Shown here piece by piece: positions 43,590 through 52,203 of a stretch of 64,000 nt of DNA. The stretch is taken from the NCBI RefSeq assembly GCF_018881505.1, contig NZ_JACVQC010000001.1, forward strand, positions 541,927-605,926. Reading direction: 5' to 3'. Origin of the DNA: Polynucleobacter sp. UK-Mo-2m-Kol15 (GTDB lineage: Bacteria > Pseudomonadota > Gammaproteobacteria > Burkholderiales > Burkholderiaceae). The notes below the pieces were generated by a model. That model searched no databases. It was not told the origin of the DNA and worked only from the letters and a program-made list of their open reading frames with translations. The translations under genes were made by a program, and so were the position numbers. Position 1 is the stretch's first letter; each line of letters starts with the position of its first letter.

Positions 43590-44462
43590 TTGACTACAAA
43601 GCACACTCCACTCATCAAAGACTTTTTTGATCCGGGAACTTGGACCTACACCTATGTAGTTTATGAGGATGAAGGCAGCCCTTGCGTCATTATTGATTCA
43701 GTAATGAACTATGACCCAAAATCGGGTAGAACTACTACCAAATCTGCCGATGAGGTCATTGCCTTTGTTAAAACTCACCAACTGCAGGTAAGTTGGATTT
43801 TGGAAACCCACGCCCATGCAGACCATTTAACAGCTGCCCCTTACTTGCAGAGCCATCTAGGTGGTAAGTTGGTGATTGGTGATCACATTACCAATGTACA
43901 GTCTGTATTTAAAGGTATCTTCAATTTAGATGATCGCTTTAAGGCTGATGGCAAGCAATTTGACCGCTTATTAAAAGAGAATGAGTCACTCCACTTCGGC
44001 AATCTTTCTTTAAAGGCCTTATTTGTACCTGGTCATACACCAGCCTGCATGGCTTATGAGATTGGTGATGCGATCTTTGTGGGGGATACCTTGTTTATGC
44101 CAGATGTTGGCACAGCTCGCTGTGATTTTCCGGGTGGTGATGCGAAGTTGCTCTATCGCTCTATTCAAAAGATCTTGTCTTATCCAGGTGAGACTAGGTT
44201 GTATATGTGCCATGACTACCCACCAAATAAGCGCCCCGCTACTGGTATGAGTACTGTTGCCGATGAGAAGGCAAATAATATTCATGTACATGATGGTGTT
44301 AGCGAGGAACAATTTGTACAGATGCGTACTTCACGAGATAAAACTTTAGATATGCCCACATTAATCTTGCCCTCTATTCAGGTCAATATACGGGCTGGCC
44401 ATTTTCCTGAGGCAGATAGTAATGGAGTTGCATATTTAAAAATTCCTTTAAATGCACTCTGA
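43590..44462 (+). CDS. MBL-fold hydrolase, persulfide dioxygenase / Blh type
   Basis: A 290-residue metallo-beta-lactamase-fold protein starting at a TTG behind AGGA. Metal ligands lie in THAHADHLTAAPYL near residue 70 and GHTPACMAYEIGD near 150, plus GTARCDFPGGDA and YMCHDYPP, the pattern of ETHE1/Blh-like persulfide dioxygenases. It would oxidise glutathione persulfide to sulfite, fitting the divergent TauE/SafE exporter. The BigR-like repressor gene follows 13 bases later. Confidence 0.88.
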   Translation: MTTKHTPLIKDFFDPGTWTYTYVVYEDEGSPCVIIDSVMNYDPKSGRTTTKSADEVIAFVKTHQLQVSWILETHAHADHLTAAPYLQSHLGGKLVIGDHITNVQSVFKGIFNLDDRFKADGKQFDRLLKENESLHFGNLSLKALFVPGHTPACMAYEIGDAIFVGDTLFMPDVGTARCDFPGGDAKLLYRSIQKILSYPGETRLYMCHDYPPNKRPATGMSTVADEKANNIHVHDGVSEEQFVQMRTSRDKTLDMPTLILPSIQVNIRAGHFPEADSNGVAYLKIPLNAL

Positions 44463-44475
44463 TTGAGAAATAGTA

Positions 44476-44793
44476 ATGAATATGTCTATCTCCAAAGCAG
44501 AATTAAAGAAGATGCAGTCATCGGCAGATGATGCCTGCAAGCTGATGAAGGTCTTGTCTAATCGCGATCGCATGATGCTCTTATGTGAGATCGGTCAGGC
44601 TGAAAAATGTGTTGGTGAGTTAGAGACTGCACTAGATTTACATCAGCCAACTCTCTCGCAGCAACTCACCATATTACGTAAAGAGAGGTTAGTTAAAACG
44701 CGTAGGGAGGGTAAGCAAATCTATTACTCCCTCTCTAGTCAGATTGCTATCTCTGTAATGGGTTTGCTCTACAAGCATTACTGTAAGAAATAA
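44476..44793 (+). CDS. ArsR family regulator, BigR/SqrR-like
   Basis: A 105-residue winged-helix repressor. The recognition helix region is LHQPTLSQQLTILRKERLVKTRREGKQIYY. Four cysteines are present (C21, C37, C45, C103). C37 (LLCEIG) and C103 (HYCKK) stand where BigR/SqrR proteins keep the pair that forms a polysulfide bridge when sulfide rises, releasing the DNA. It probably represses the adjacent persulfide dioxygenase and exporter genes. Confidence 0.85.
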   Translation: MNMSISKAELKKMQSSADDACKLMKVLSNRDRMMLLCEIGQAEKCVGELETALDLHQPTLSQQLTILRKERLVKTRREGKQIYYSLSSQIAISVMGLLYKHYCKK

Positions 44794-44833
44794 TAGCAAT
44801 GCATTATTTAATCGTTTTTAAGGGGAGTTCAAC

Positions 44834-45037
44834 ATGAAATGTAACGTCGGTGGTATCGATCGTATTCTAAGAATCTCAGTAGGTATTGTGTTGGTCGCAC
44901 TTGCAGCTACTGGTGTCCTAGGATGGTGGGCCTGGCTCGGACTAATTCCGATGGCTACTGGGATATTTCGCTTCTGTCCAGCCTATCCAATATTAGGAAT
45001 TAATTCTTGCGGAACTGCATCAGGAAAAGACTCCTGA
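44834..45037 (+). CDS. DUF2892 inner-membrane protein
   Basis: A 67-residue protein with two helices: MKCNVGGIDRILRISVG begins the family pattern, followed by GWWAWLGLIPMATGIFRFCPAYPILGINSC. DUF2892 domains are found fused or next to rhodanese/sulfur-transfer proteins such as YgaP. With the neighbouring BigR/Blh genes, it is probably the last gene of the sulfide-response operon; GGGGAG lies upstream as ribosome binding site. Confidence 0.82.
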   Translation: MKCNVGGIDRILRISVGIVLVALAATGVLGWWAWLGLIPMATGIFRFCPAYPILGINSCGTASGKDS

Positions 45038-45096
45038 TCTAAGTAAAGAATCTTCAGTTTGATTTAGGCGTATTGAGGAATAAAACTCAATGCGCC

Positions 45097-45513
45097 TTAT
45101 TTATTTGAATAAACCCCGTGCAGTAAAAAGACGACAAAGAAAGCAAGGCCAATCATCCAGTGTGCTGCAATAGTTGTATCTCGAATTTCTGCTGGACCGT
45201 AGTACAACAAGGCTCCGGATATTAATAAAGTGCTTAAGAAGATCAATTGGCTTATTCCACTCCACAACTTCTTCTTAGACTTTAAGCCTGCCTTTAAGTG
45301 AAAGGGCAAGACTGAGCCTAGGGAGATCGTAGCAAATATGGCCGTGATTCCATGCCACACTAATACCGAGTGAGCGCCTAATAAAGTGCGTTGAATATGG
45401 AATTCATGGCCAAGTAAATAGACTGTACCGGTGAGGGAGCAACCCAACATGCCGGCTAGAACAAAATATCTTTGCCATGCTGGCATCTTGCCAAGGCGAC
45501 TGGTATTTTTCAT
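45097..45513 (-). CDS. Four-helix membrane protein, possible b-type cytochrome partner of a flavin electron-transfer system
   Basis: I use the ATG at 45513 (138 residues), which overlaps the ApbE stop by four bases; a longer upstream frame lies inside the ApbE gene. Four hydrophobic helices carry several histidines (LLGHEFH, LLGAHSVLVWHG, LPFHLKAG, AAHWMIG, LLHGVYSNK), which could hold heme as in cytochrome b561- or ferric-reductase-like proteins. Fourth gene of the Fur-box operon. The heme idea is inference; no named family is recognised. Confidence 0.6.
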   Translation of the reverse strand: MKNTSRLGKMPAWQRYFVLAGMLGCSLTGTVYLLGHEFHIQRTLLGAHSVLVWHGITAIFATISLGSVLPFHLKAGLKSKKKLWSGISQLIFLSTLLISGALLYYGPAEIRDTTIAAHWMIGLAFFVVFLLHGVYSNK

Positions 45514-46337
45514 GGGGTGAGCGTATCTGAGATTCTGATCGCTTGGGCAGAAAAGTGGTTCAAACAGGGATGTCGCATATTCCCTGAAATACTGACCACC
45601 TTGGTTAAGGCATCCGCATGGACACATTCGCTTGTAATTACCGAATATGACTCTGAAAATTCAATATGCTCATGATTGAAGGGATTGACGATAAAACTAT
45701 TTGAGTGAATATCGCGTTTTGCAAAGTAGAGCCCGCTAGTTGCAATCGCGCCAGCCTTAATGCTGCCAATCTGAATAAGTTCATGAGGGTTCGAAGGATT
45801 TCTGATTTGAATATTTTGAGTGCGATCTCCAAAGACTCGCATATCACCACCAGCATTTACTAACCCAGTCTGAATATTCTTGGAGATCAAAACTTCAACT
45901 GCTTTATCTACTGCATAGCCTTTAGCAATGCCACCAAGGTCAAGACGGAGTGGTAGTTTGGAGCAAACTAAGTGCGACTCCAAAAACTCGAGATCTTCAA
46001 TGCCTCCAAATGGGTAATTGTTCATTTTCAAATGTCTAGGAAGTAGACCCGCCTCTACTAGGCAATGCCCAATGCCACAATTGAATATTCCCCCAGAGTG
46101 ATGATAAATCTCCTTTGCAAGAGCAAGCACTTCAGATGTCCAGCGGTGAATATGAATGGGCTCTATATAAGATCTAGCATTAATTTGAGAGAGCTCACTC
46201 TCTGAATTATGGAAGCTCATTAAAGCTTGCACTTGTTCAATGGCTAAAAAGGCCTCCTTTAACGCCTGTTCTGATTGCACTGAATCTTCAATCATGATTT
46301 CTACGAAGGTGCCTAAGAGTGGTTTGCAGCGAATCAT
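45510..46337 (-). CDS. apbE: FAD:protein FMN transferase (ApbE)
   Basis: Attaches FMN covalently to a threonine of a target flavoprotein, using FAD and Mg2+, in the periplasm or membrane. The 275-residue protein shows the family blocks: LLGTFVEIMI at the N-terminus, LSQINARS, LRLDLGGIAKGYAVDKAVEVL near 140, GLVNAGGDMRVFG near 165 and ECVHADALTKVVSI at the C-terminus. No signal peptide or lipobox is obvious. The likely target is the FMN-binding protein coded just upstream, whose stop overlaps this start. Confidence 0.88.
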   Translation of the reverse strand: MIRCKPLLGTFVEIMIEDSVQSEQALKEAFLAIEQVQALMSFHNSESELSQINARSYIEPIHIHRWTSEVLALAKEIYHHSGGIFNCGIGHCLVEAGLLPRHLKMNNYPFGGIEDLEFLESHLVCSKLPLRLDLGGIAKGYAVDKAVEVLISKNIQTGLVNAGGDMRVFGDRTQNIQIRNPSNPHELIQIGSIKAGAIATSGLYFAKRDIHSNSFIVNPFNHEHIEFSESYSVITSECVHADALTKVVSISGNMRHPCLNHFSAQAIRISDTLTP

Positions 46338-46888
46338 CTGACTCTTGAAATGGTGTTCTGACTTTTTAGGGCAAGGTCATATAAAACTGTAACCCGCTTA
46401 ATGCCATCGGTGAGATGCTTGCAGGATAAGGTGGCACCACCGATATTTTGGATATCTTGATTTAGCTTAATGGGGTCTGCTACCGTTTTGCCAATGAACT
46501 GTTTACGCCACTGGACTTCAGCTACTTCATAACCATAAGATTCCACGTATTCTAGAATCTCTATTCCAGTCACTTCGCCTGATGAACTGAGCGCTACTGC
46601 ATAAGTAATCATTTCATGTTTACCAACCACCTCATCAACAATGAACCAAGAACCATCTGCAGCTCTCCAAATGCGATCTCCTTGAAAGGGGTGTCGAATA
46701 CTGGAGACTGAGCGCATTTTATTTTGCAGCTCATCTGTAATGATGATGGGATTTTTAACAAGTGATTGATTGGGTGAGAGCGACTTTTGGGCCTGTTCAA
46801 TGGATACATAAATCTTGGCATGTGCAACTATCGGCAAGCTTACTGCAGCTAGACCGAGAATAAATAAGGGGTTTGGTTGCCAGATCAT
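46334..46888 (-). CDS. FMN-binding domain protein (covalent flavoprotein)
   Basis: A 184-residue exported protein with a hydrophobic leader (residues ~8-24). The C-terminal half is an FMN-binding domain as in RnfG/NqrC/NosR: EVTGIEILEYVESYGYEV and the flavinylation motif IGGATLSCKHLTDGIK, whose threonine (T153) is the expected covalent FMN site. The usual motif has S/T-G-A-T; here G replaces the first residue. It probably carries electrons in the periplasm. The gene sits between the outer-membrane protein and apbE. Confidence 0.85.
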   Translation of the reverse strand: MIWQPNPLFILGLAAVSLPIVAHAKIYVSIEQAQKSLSPNQSLVKNPIIITDELQNKMRSVSSIRHPFQGDRIWRAADGSWFIVDEVVGKHEMITYAVALSSSGEVTGIEILEYVESYGYEVAEVQWRKQFIGKTVADPIKLNQDIQNIGGATLSCKHLTDGIKRVTVLYDLALKSQNTISRVR

Positions 46889-46897
46889 ATTTCCTCT

Positions 46898-47812
46898 TTA
46901 GTTCAAAGGAAATCCAACTTTGACAATGAATTCATTCACTGAATGACTATCCCAAACGCGCGCATTGGAGCATTCAGCTTCGCCGCCACCCATGCATGTA
47001 CCACCTTTGAGTTGATAGCGCCAAGCACCGGTGACCCACCAGTCTTTTGCAGCATAGTGCATGTTGGGGCCAACAAATGTTGCGCGTTGCACTTGATTTC
47101 GTAAATTTAATTCTGAGTAGTCATTATGGAAACGTGCCTCAACACCAGCGGACCATTTGGGTGCAAATCTATAGCTGGCGCCAATAAGAAAGTCGAGCAT
47201 CGATTCAGGTACATTGCCATTCTCAATAAACTTCAAACGTTCATTTGCTACAACAACGTTACCCGCTAAGACCAGTCGATCATCAATGAAATTGGATTGC
47301 AACAGGAGGCGCGCTTCGATTTCATCTTTGTTTCTTCCCCAGCTAGGCTCTAAATAAAGGCCAACGCCAACGGGTGACGTCACCGGATTGGTTAGTCTAT
47401 AGATAGCTTCTAAGGAGCCGCCTTCAATGCCACTTTTCCTATAAGGGGTGGCGGGGTCATGACTTGATGGTACCCCATAGCCACCTGTACAGCTTGAACT
47501 ACCATCACAAGCTTCTGGATTGGTGTAATTCTGATTTGCACTGGTGTAGTAAGAATTAATATAGCCAGCAATTTGTAAATTATTAGTTAGACCGTATTCC
47601 AACTCTGTTCTTGCGGTCCAGGCATCGTATGTGCCAGCTGCTTGCTGTTTATTTAGTTGTAAGCGCTGCTCAAACTCGAGCTTGCCCTTTGGCTGAAGAT
47701 CGAGGGTATAAATCCATCCAAATACACCTTCACCCGCATTCGCGAATGAGAAGTGCAGGGCGGTAGCTAATAGGATGCTAAAGGCAACAAGTCTTTTAAT
47801 AGTCATTTTCAT
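46898..47812 (-). CDS. Outer-membrane beta-barrel protein (DUF6662 type), first gene of a Fur-box operon
   Basis: A 304-residue protein with a signal peptide ending near FANAGEG. The rest is beta-rich with alternating hydrophobic strands (for example GKLEFEQRLQL, TARTELEYGLTNNLQIAGYI) and ends VGFPLN, consistent with an outer-membrane barrel; I recall this type as DUF6662. It begins 23 bases downstream of two palindromes matching Fur sites, so iron probably represses it. The nine-base gap to the FMN-binding gene places it in the same operon. Confidence 0.75.
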   Translation of the reverse strand: MKMTIKRLVAFSILLATALHFSFANAGEGVFGWIYTLDLQPKGKLEFEQRLQLNKQQAAGTYDAWTARTELEYGLTNNLQIAGYINSYYTSANQNYTNPEACDGSSSCTGGYGVPSSHDPATPYRKSGIEGGSLEAIYRLTNPVTSPVGVGLYLEPSWGRNKDEIEARLLLQSNFIDDRLVLAGNVVVANERLKFIENGNVPESMLDFLIGASYRFAPKWSAGVEARFHNDYSELNLRNQVQRATFVGPNMHYAAKDWWVTGAWRYQLKGGTCMGGGEAECSNARVWDSHSVNEFIVKVGFPLN

Positions 47813-47834
47813 AGTGGGGTAGTTAGTAAAAGTA

Positions 47835-47853
47835 ATTGAGAATGATTCTCAAT
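47835..47853. promoter_or_regulatory. Fur box (perfect 9-1-9 palindrome)
   Basis: ATTGAGAAT-G-ATTCTCAAT is a perfect inverted repeat identical in style to the Fur consensus core GATAATGATAATCATTATC as found in betaproteobacteria (TGAGAATNATTCTCA). It lies 23 bases before the outer-membrane protein start. Confidence 0.85.
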
Positions 47854-47863
47854 ATACAGTAGA

Positions 47864-47878
47864 TGAGAATAATTCTCA
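47864..47878. promoter_or_regulatory. Second Fur box (7-1-7 palindrome)
   Basis: TGAGAAT-A-ATTCTCA, centred 27 bp from the first box. Two sites at this distance can bind two Fur dimers over one promoter; the region also borders the divergent DUF3820 gene. Confidence 0.8.
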
Positions 47879-47940
47879 ATTGAGAAAATACCCCTATTTT
47901 TTTGCTGTTGAGATTTGCGTGAGCTTGTAAGATCAGGCTT

Positions 47941-48180
47941 ATGGATTCAGAAGCCCTCGTAAAGCTGGTCACAATGAAAATGCCGTTTGGCAAGCATGCT
48001 GGCCGTGCAATTGCAGATTTGCCTGGGAATTACTTGGCGTGGTTTGCCCGTGAAGGATTTCCTAAGGGCGAACTTGGTCAGTTGCTAGAGTTGATGCACA
48101 CTCTGGATCACAATGGCTTACGGGGATTATTGGCCCCCATCCAGCGGGCTCATGGAATTGCTCCCCGCACCCGCAATTAG
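47941..48180 (+). CDS. DUF3820 family protein
   Basis: A 79-residue protein with the family core MPFGKHAGRAIADLPGNYLAWFAREGFPKGELGQLLE. DUF3820 proteins are small, mostly uncharacterised cytoplasmic proteins, some annotated as putative quorum-sensing-regulated virulence factors. No signal peptide. The stop is seven bases from the convergent nuclease gene. Confidence 0.85.
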   Translation: MDSEALVKLVTMKMPFGKHAGRAIADLPGNYLAWFAREGFPKGELGQLLELMHTLDHNGLRGLLAPIQRAHGIAPRTRN

Positions 48181-48187
48181 CAAAGAT

Positions 48188-49180
48188 TTATTTGGGACGA
48201 ACTATAGCTATTACCCGATTGCGTTCATAGCTCACATTGGGTGAGTCCGGCGGACTGCTTTGAGTGGGCGTGGCTTTTAATGCGCTTTGTGCCCAAATCT
48301 CATCTGCTAGCTTTTGAGCTAAAACTAGATTGCGGTCATATTGAATTTGTACGCTAGCAACTTTTCCAGATTTGATATTCGAGATGATGCTAGCCACCTT
48401 TTCTGGCGAGTATTCGTCAAAAAAGATGGGATACCAGCCACCTGTCGCAGCCGCTGTAATGGCGGAATTGTCACTAAGACCATTAGGCAAATGAAAGTTG
48501 ATACCTGTTTTCTGAACAAGTTCAGCATAGGAAATCGGCGCACTCATTTTTGCATCATCTGTGTTCTCAAGCCAATAAGCCCAAGCCAATTTTTTATTAG
48601 GGTCATAGACTAGCTTATAAATATGGCTCGGTATGGTGACCTTGCTTTTACCAATGCTGCCTAGGTTCCCAACTGACCCAGTAAATACATACACGTCGCC
48701 TGCTGCGCGCTTGATATACATCCTAGTAGGCTCTTCGACTCTTTTTGCCCAGATGCCCTGATTGTTTTGCCTGGCTTGCGGCATCATGTTTGCTAATGAA
48801 AAAGACTGTGCCATCCCCCGTTCCCGTGTCATGTCACCAGCTGGAACGTTATGACCTCGGTCATAACCACTGCCGCGATAGTCAGCCAGAAGGGCGCGTT
48901 CACTGAAGGGGAGCCTGGCTTCCTCATAAAACTGATTGGTGCGCCGAGGGCGAGTTGCCTGGAGTTGCTCGCCATTGAGCTTTTCAACGGTGTAAATGGG
49001 CTTTTTATCGCTAGGCGAATAGTAGATTGCAAAATCATCGAAACAAAGATCTCGACCCGTCTGAGTGGAGCTCGGTATTTGTTGGGCTGGGAACAGATCT
49101 TTGCATTGATCAAAGAGGGCGGATGCACTCAGTGGTAGCCAAAGTGAGCTGAGTAGGAGGAGCTTAACCAGGAATTTCAT
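48188..49180 (-). CDS. DNA/RNA non-specific endonuclease (NucA/Serratia type), exported
   Basis: A 330-residue precursor with a signal peptide (KLLLLSSLWLPLSASA). The His-Me finger active site is YDRGHNVPAGDM with catalytic H110, followed by SFSLANMMPQARQNNQGIW, where the asparagines bind Mg2+. The family degrades DNA and RNA outside the cell or in the periplasm, for nutrients or uptake. The C-terminal ~130 residues after the fold are an extra, proline/serine-rich tail. Confidence 0.9.
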   Translation of the reverse strand: MKFLVKLLLLSSLWLPLSASALFDQCKDLFPAQQIPSSTQTGRDLCFDDFAIYYSPSDKKPIYTVEKLNGEQLQATRPRRTNQFYEEARLPFSERALLADYRGSGYDRGHNVPAGDMTRERGMAQSFSLANMMPQARQNNQGIWAKRVEEPTRMYIKRAAGDVYVFTGSVGNLGSIGKSKVTIPSHIYKLVYDPNKKLAWAYWLENTDDAKMSAPISYAELVQKTGINFHLPNGLSDNSAITAAATGGWYPIFFDEYSPEKVASIISNIKSGKVASVQIQYDRNLVLAQKLADEIWAQSALKATPTQSSPPDSPNVSYERNRVIAIVRPK

Positions 49181-49697
49181 TGCATGTCAGTGTAATGAGT
49201 GTCCCAAGTGGTAGTAAAAGTTTTGCCCACATTGGGTATTTATGTTAGCTCTATAGCTAGTATTTATATGGGTTTGAGAGCCATCTATCTCTGCGCTTAA
49301 TTCAATTAAAAGGGTGAGGAGCAGTGGATGTTCAGCTGGAGGTGATGGTGTAAATAACACTACCGGTAGAAAATTCAAAGCTGATAAATACTAGATGTAT
49401 GGGTTAGACCTCACTTTTGAGTGTAAGAAATAGCGAAAAAATTCGATTTTCGGCACTTTTTTATTATATGAAATAAGTCCTCACTAACTTCTTTAAGTTA
49501 TTGAAATTAAAGGATTAAATATCAACTTTGACTGCTATATTAGGGATCATCCTTAATTCAATATCAATTAGTTATGGAAATGACATTCTTTATTCTTGAC
49601 TTGATATAAGAACCTTCTTAGGATGACTCATGTTTTTTACTTATTGCACCGCAGCATAAATCTGTATCTTGATTTTCGTTGGGCTGCAAGACTATAA
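49181..49697. other. 517-bp region without a recognised feature
   Basis: It separates the nuclease and transglycosylase genes, which are divergent, so promoters for both must lie here. The centre (about 49430-49620) is AT-rich. No RNA gene, repeat or terminator was identified. Confidence 0.4.
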
Positions 49698-50681
49698 ATG
49701 ATTAAATGTTTTTCTAATACATCGAGTGACATGCAACTTGCGCGGACTGCAAGACTTAAGGCCAGGGCTTTACTGGCTCATGCACTCTCTCCGGTCTATC
49801 GGGTGATGAATGGTTTATTGATCGTGACTGTTTTCATGATCGTAGGCCTCTGGCTTTCTGGTAACGGCACTCAAGCGGGCGCATTTGATTTGGCCCGCAT
49901 CCTAGTTCCAGATGAAGCCCGACATATCGTTTGGCAAACTGGTTTTGGGGTGCTCGATCAATACCAGGAGGACGCTCCAAATACGATTGCTGATAAAGAG
50001 ATCGCCAATGTAATCTATGGCAAAGCATCCGCTGTCCCACATAGCGGGCTGATGAGTGCAAAGCAGCAAACAGTTGCGCTCTTGATGCCTTCGGTAGCTC
50101 ATGCTCAGGTAAAGCCAATCTCTCACTTATCTGATCGCATTCCCACATCAAAAATTGACCCTCAAGCCTTGGATTCAAAGCTGATGGTTTCTATTCAAAA
50201 TCAACGTGCTGTTGCTGACTTCTTTGAGAAGAAGTACAAGTTAGACCGCGCTAAGATTGAAGAGTATGTTTCCAAGACAGTATTGATTGCTAAAGAAGTC
50301 AACATTGATCCAATCTTGTTGCTTGCAGTGATTTCGGTAGAGTCAAACTTCAATCCGCTGATAAAAAGTCATGCTGGCGCCGAAGGCTTAATGCAGGTGA
50401 TGACTGCGATTCATCAAGATAAATATGCTTTATATGGTGGAGCTTCCGATGCAGTGAAGCCTGAAGTCAATATTCGGGTGGGTGCTTATATCTTGAAGTA
50501 TTTGATTGCAACAAGCGGCTCATTGCGCAATGGCTTGAAATACTATGTCGGCGCCGCAAATGCAGATAATGACGGTGGTTATACCGATAAGGTAATGGCC
50601 GAAAGAAATCGCTTGATCAGTTTATGTCAACCAGCAACACCCAACAAATTGACTTTGAACGGCAAAGATCTACGCTCATAA
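49698..50681 (+). CDS. Lytic transglycosylase domain protein (SLT type)
   Basis: A 327-residue protein with an N-terminal hydrophobic anchor (residues ~38-54, YRVMNGLLIVTVFMIVGLWL) followed by an alanine-rich spacer of about 140 residues. The C-terminal SLT domain contains the catalytic glutamate E215 in VESNFNP and the GLMQVM block near 230. Such enzymes cleave peptidoglycan strands with anhydro-MurNAc formation. The anchor places it at the inner membrane facing the periplasm. Confidence 0.88.
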   Translation: MIKCFSNTSSDMQLARTARLKARALLAHALSPVYRVMNGLLIVTVFMIVGLWLSGNGTQAGAFDLARILVPDEARHIVWQTGFGVLDQYQEDAPNTIADKEIANVIYGKASAVPHSGLMSAKQQTVALLMPSVAHAQVKPISHLSDRIPTSKIDPQALDSKLMVSIQNQRAVADFFEKKYKLDRAKIEEYVSKTVLIAKEVNIDPILLLAVISVESNFNPLIKSHAGAEGLMQVMTAIHQDKYALYGGASDAVKPEVNIRVGAYILKYLIATSGSLRNGLKYYVGAANADNDGGYTDKVMAERNRLISLCQPATPNKLTLNGKDLRS

Positions 50682-50708
50682 GATCTGCGGTGTCTCACCC
50701 AGAAAGAT

Positions 50709-50733
50709 AAAGGCCACTCATTGAGTGGCCTTA
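50709..50733. terminator. Bidirectional terminator between convergent genes
   Basis: Stem AAGGCCACTCA / TGAGTGGCCTT with a minimal loop at the ATTGA junction. It follows the transglycosylase stop and precedes the FKBP stop on the other strand. The 3' T-run is short, so its strength is uncertain. Confidence 0.75.
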
Positions 50734-50763
50734 TTACTTGCAGGTGATGATGTAGGGCTTAAC

Positions 50764-51111
50764 TTAATTTACTCCATGTAGCTCAACGTCAAATACGAGT
50801 GTTGCATTTGGAGGTATCACCCCACCAGCACCGCGAGCACCATAACCCATTTCAGAGGGAATAATAAGGGTACGTTTGCCGCCAATCTTCATGCCTTGTA
50901 CGCCCTGATCCCAGCCCTTAATGACATGACCGGCTCCCAAAGGAAAGCTAAATAACTGGCCACGATCTAGGGAGCTATCAAACTTTTGACCCTTGTGATC
51001 AGGGGCTTTGTCATCAAATAACCATCCGGTGTAATGTACATCCACATGATTGCCGGCGACCGCTTCTGCGCCTTCACCAACAACGGTATCTATTTTTTGG
51101 AGTTCACTCAT
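50764..51111 (-). CDS. FKBP-type peptidyl-prolyl cis-trans isomerase
   Basis: A 115-residue cytoplasmic single-domain FKBP. The family core is present: [89 protein letters not shown]. The residues forming the ligand pocket (Y, F, D, W, I, Y, F) are all kept, so it should be active. No signal peptide. Confidence 0.95.
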   Translation of the reverse strand: MSELQKIDTVVGEGAEAVAGNHVDVHYTGWLFDDKAPDHKGQKFDSSLDRGQLFSFPLGAGHVIKGWDQGVQGMKIGGKRTLIIPSEMGYGARGAGGVIPPNATLVFDVELHGVN

Positions 51112-51186
51112 GTTTCTCTTCCTCTTTGGCTGAAATTGAAGGGCTAGTATATTCTGAGCCTAATCTTTTTGTTCGAGCAAACCAAC

Positions 51187-52203
51187 ATGACAAATTTCTG
51201 GCCCCATTCTGCTTATAAAACCCTTACCGTAGGTTCGGATAGGCAATTATTGGTGACGGATGATTTTCTACGTACTTATTTATTGCGCCCAGAATTAAAT
51301 CTGGTTCCCGAATCTTGTGATGTGGAGCGTGCTCTCCATAAGCGCTTGAGTGATAGCCCGCGTGCAGCCATCTCTGATCAGGAGATTGCTGGAATGGCGG
51401 ATTCTGATATTCAGGTGAATTATCAAGTTTGGCTCAGGTATCGAGCCAAGTTATTGGCTGCCAGCTCTTTAGAAAACTTTTACATGAGCTTGTTTAAGGG
51501 TGATGGTGTGGATGTGCCACCTTTATTTATATCTCAGCTAGCGCAAATATTTATTCGACATATCTTAGGTGAGGATTGCCATCCCTTGGATGCACGTATG
51601 GGTGAGCTCTTCTTTCGAGCTCAGAAGATTACTGTGTTAGAAGATGGAGTAGTGATGAGCGCGGATGATGAGGTGGTTACCCGCAATGCTCAGGCTGGTG
51701 AGAGTGGCAATATCATGGATCTACTCAAGGGCAAATCGATGTCTATGCGATCTATCGATTTGGATGTATTGCATGAAGAGAATGCAGATCTCTATTGGGA
51801 CAAGAATGAGGACCATGACTTTGCAGTCCAGCTTAACTTTAGTCAGCCGCCTATCAATCATTTTTGCCGCGTCCTGGAAAAATGGGTGCAACACTTTTTA
51901 GGTGCTCAAGTGCGTATTACCCCAATGCAGCAAATCACTGATCCTAAATGGTCCTGGCATGTTGGTCTTGATGCTGCTGCGACAGATATTTTAAATAAGC
52001 TCTACAACAAAGAGTCAGTAGACTCTGATGCACTTGAAAAGGTGATTTGTTTATTTCGCCTAGACTTTATCGATGAGACTGCTGTTATGCAATCTCAGGC
52101 CGGTAAGCCGGTTTATATGGGTATTGCCATGAATGATGAGAAGCAGCTCAAGCTGAAGCCACAAAATCTACTCTTTAATTTGCCTTTAGCCAAGGCTTCT
52201 TAA
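51187..52203 (+). CDS. DUF6352 family protein
   Basis: I use the ATG at 51187 (MTNFWPHSAY, 338 residues) over a TTG 18 bases upstream. The N-terminus NFWPHSAYKTL and DDFLRTYLLRPELNLVPESC match the pattern I know as DUF6352 in Burkholderiales. The protein is cytoplasmic by sequence, with a helical character and a middle segment rich in acidic residues. Its role is unknown. It overlaps the convergent MFS gene by four bases. Confidence 0.7.
   Translation: MTNFWPHSAYKTLTVGSDRQLLVTDDFLRTYLLRPELNLVPESCDVERALHKRLSDSPRAAISDQEIAGMADSDIQVNYQVWLRYRAKLLAASSLENFYMSLFKGDGVDVPPLFISQLAQIFIRHILGEDCHPLDARMGELFFRAQKITVLEDGVVMSADDEVVTRNAQAGESGNIMDLLKGKSMSMRSIDLDVLHEENADLYWDKNEDHDFAVQLNFSQPPINHFCRVLEKWVQHFLGAQVRITPMQQITDPKWSWHVGLDAAATDILNKLYNKESVDSDALEKVICLFRLDFIDETAVMQSQAGKPVYMGIAMNDEKQLKLKPQNLLFNLPLAKAS

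Noticed and set aside
49187..49378. 63-codon minus-strand frame upstream of the nuclease gene
   Set aside because: No hydrophobic or conserved motif and no convincing ribosome binding site; the region more likely holds promoters.
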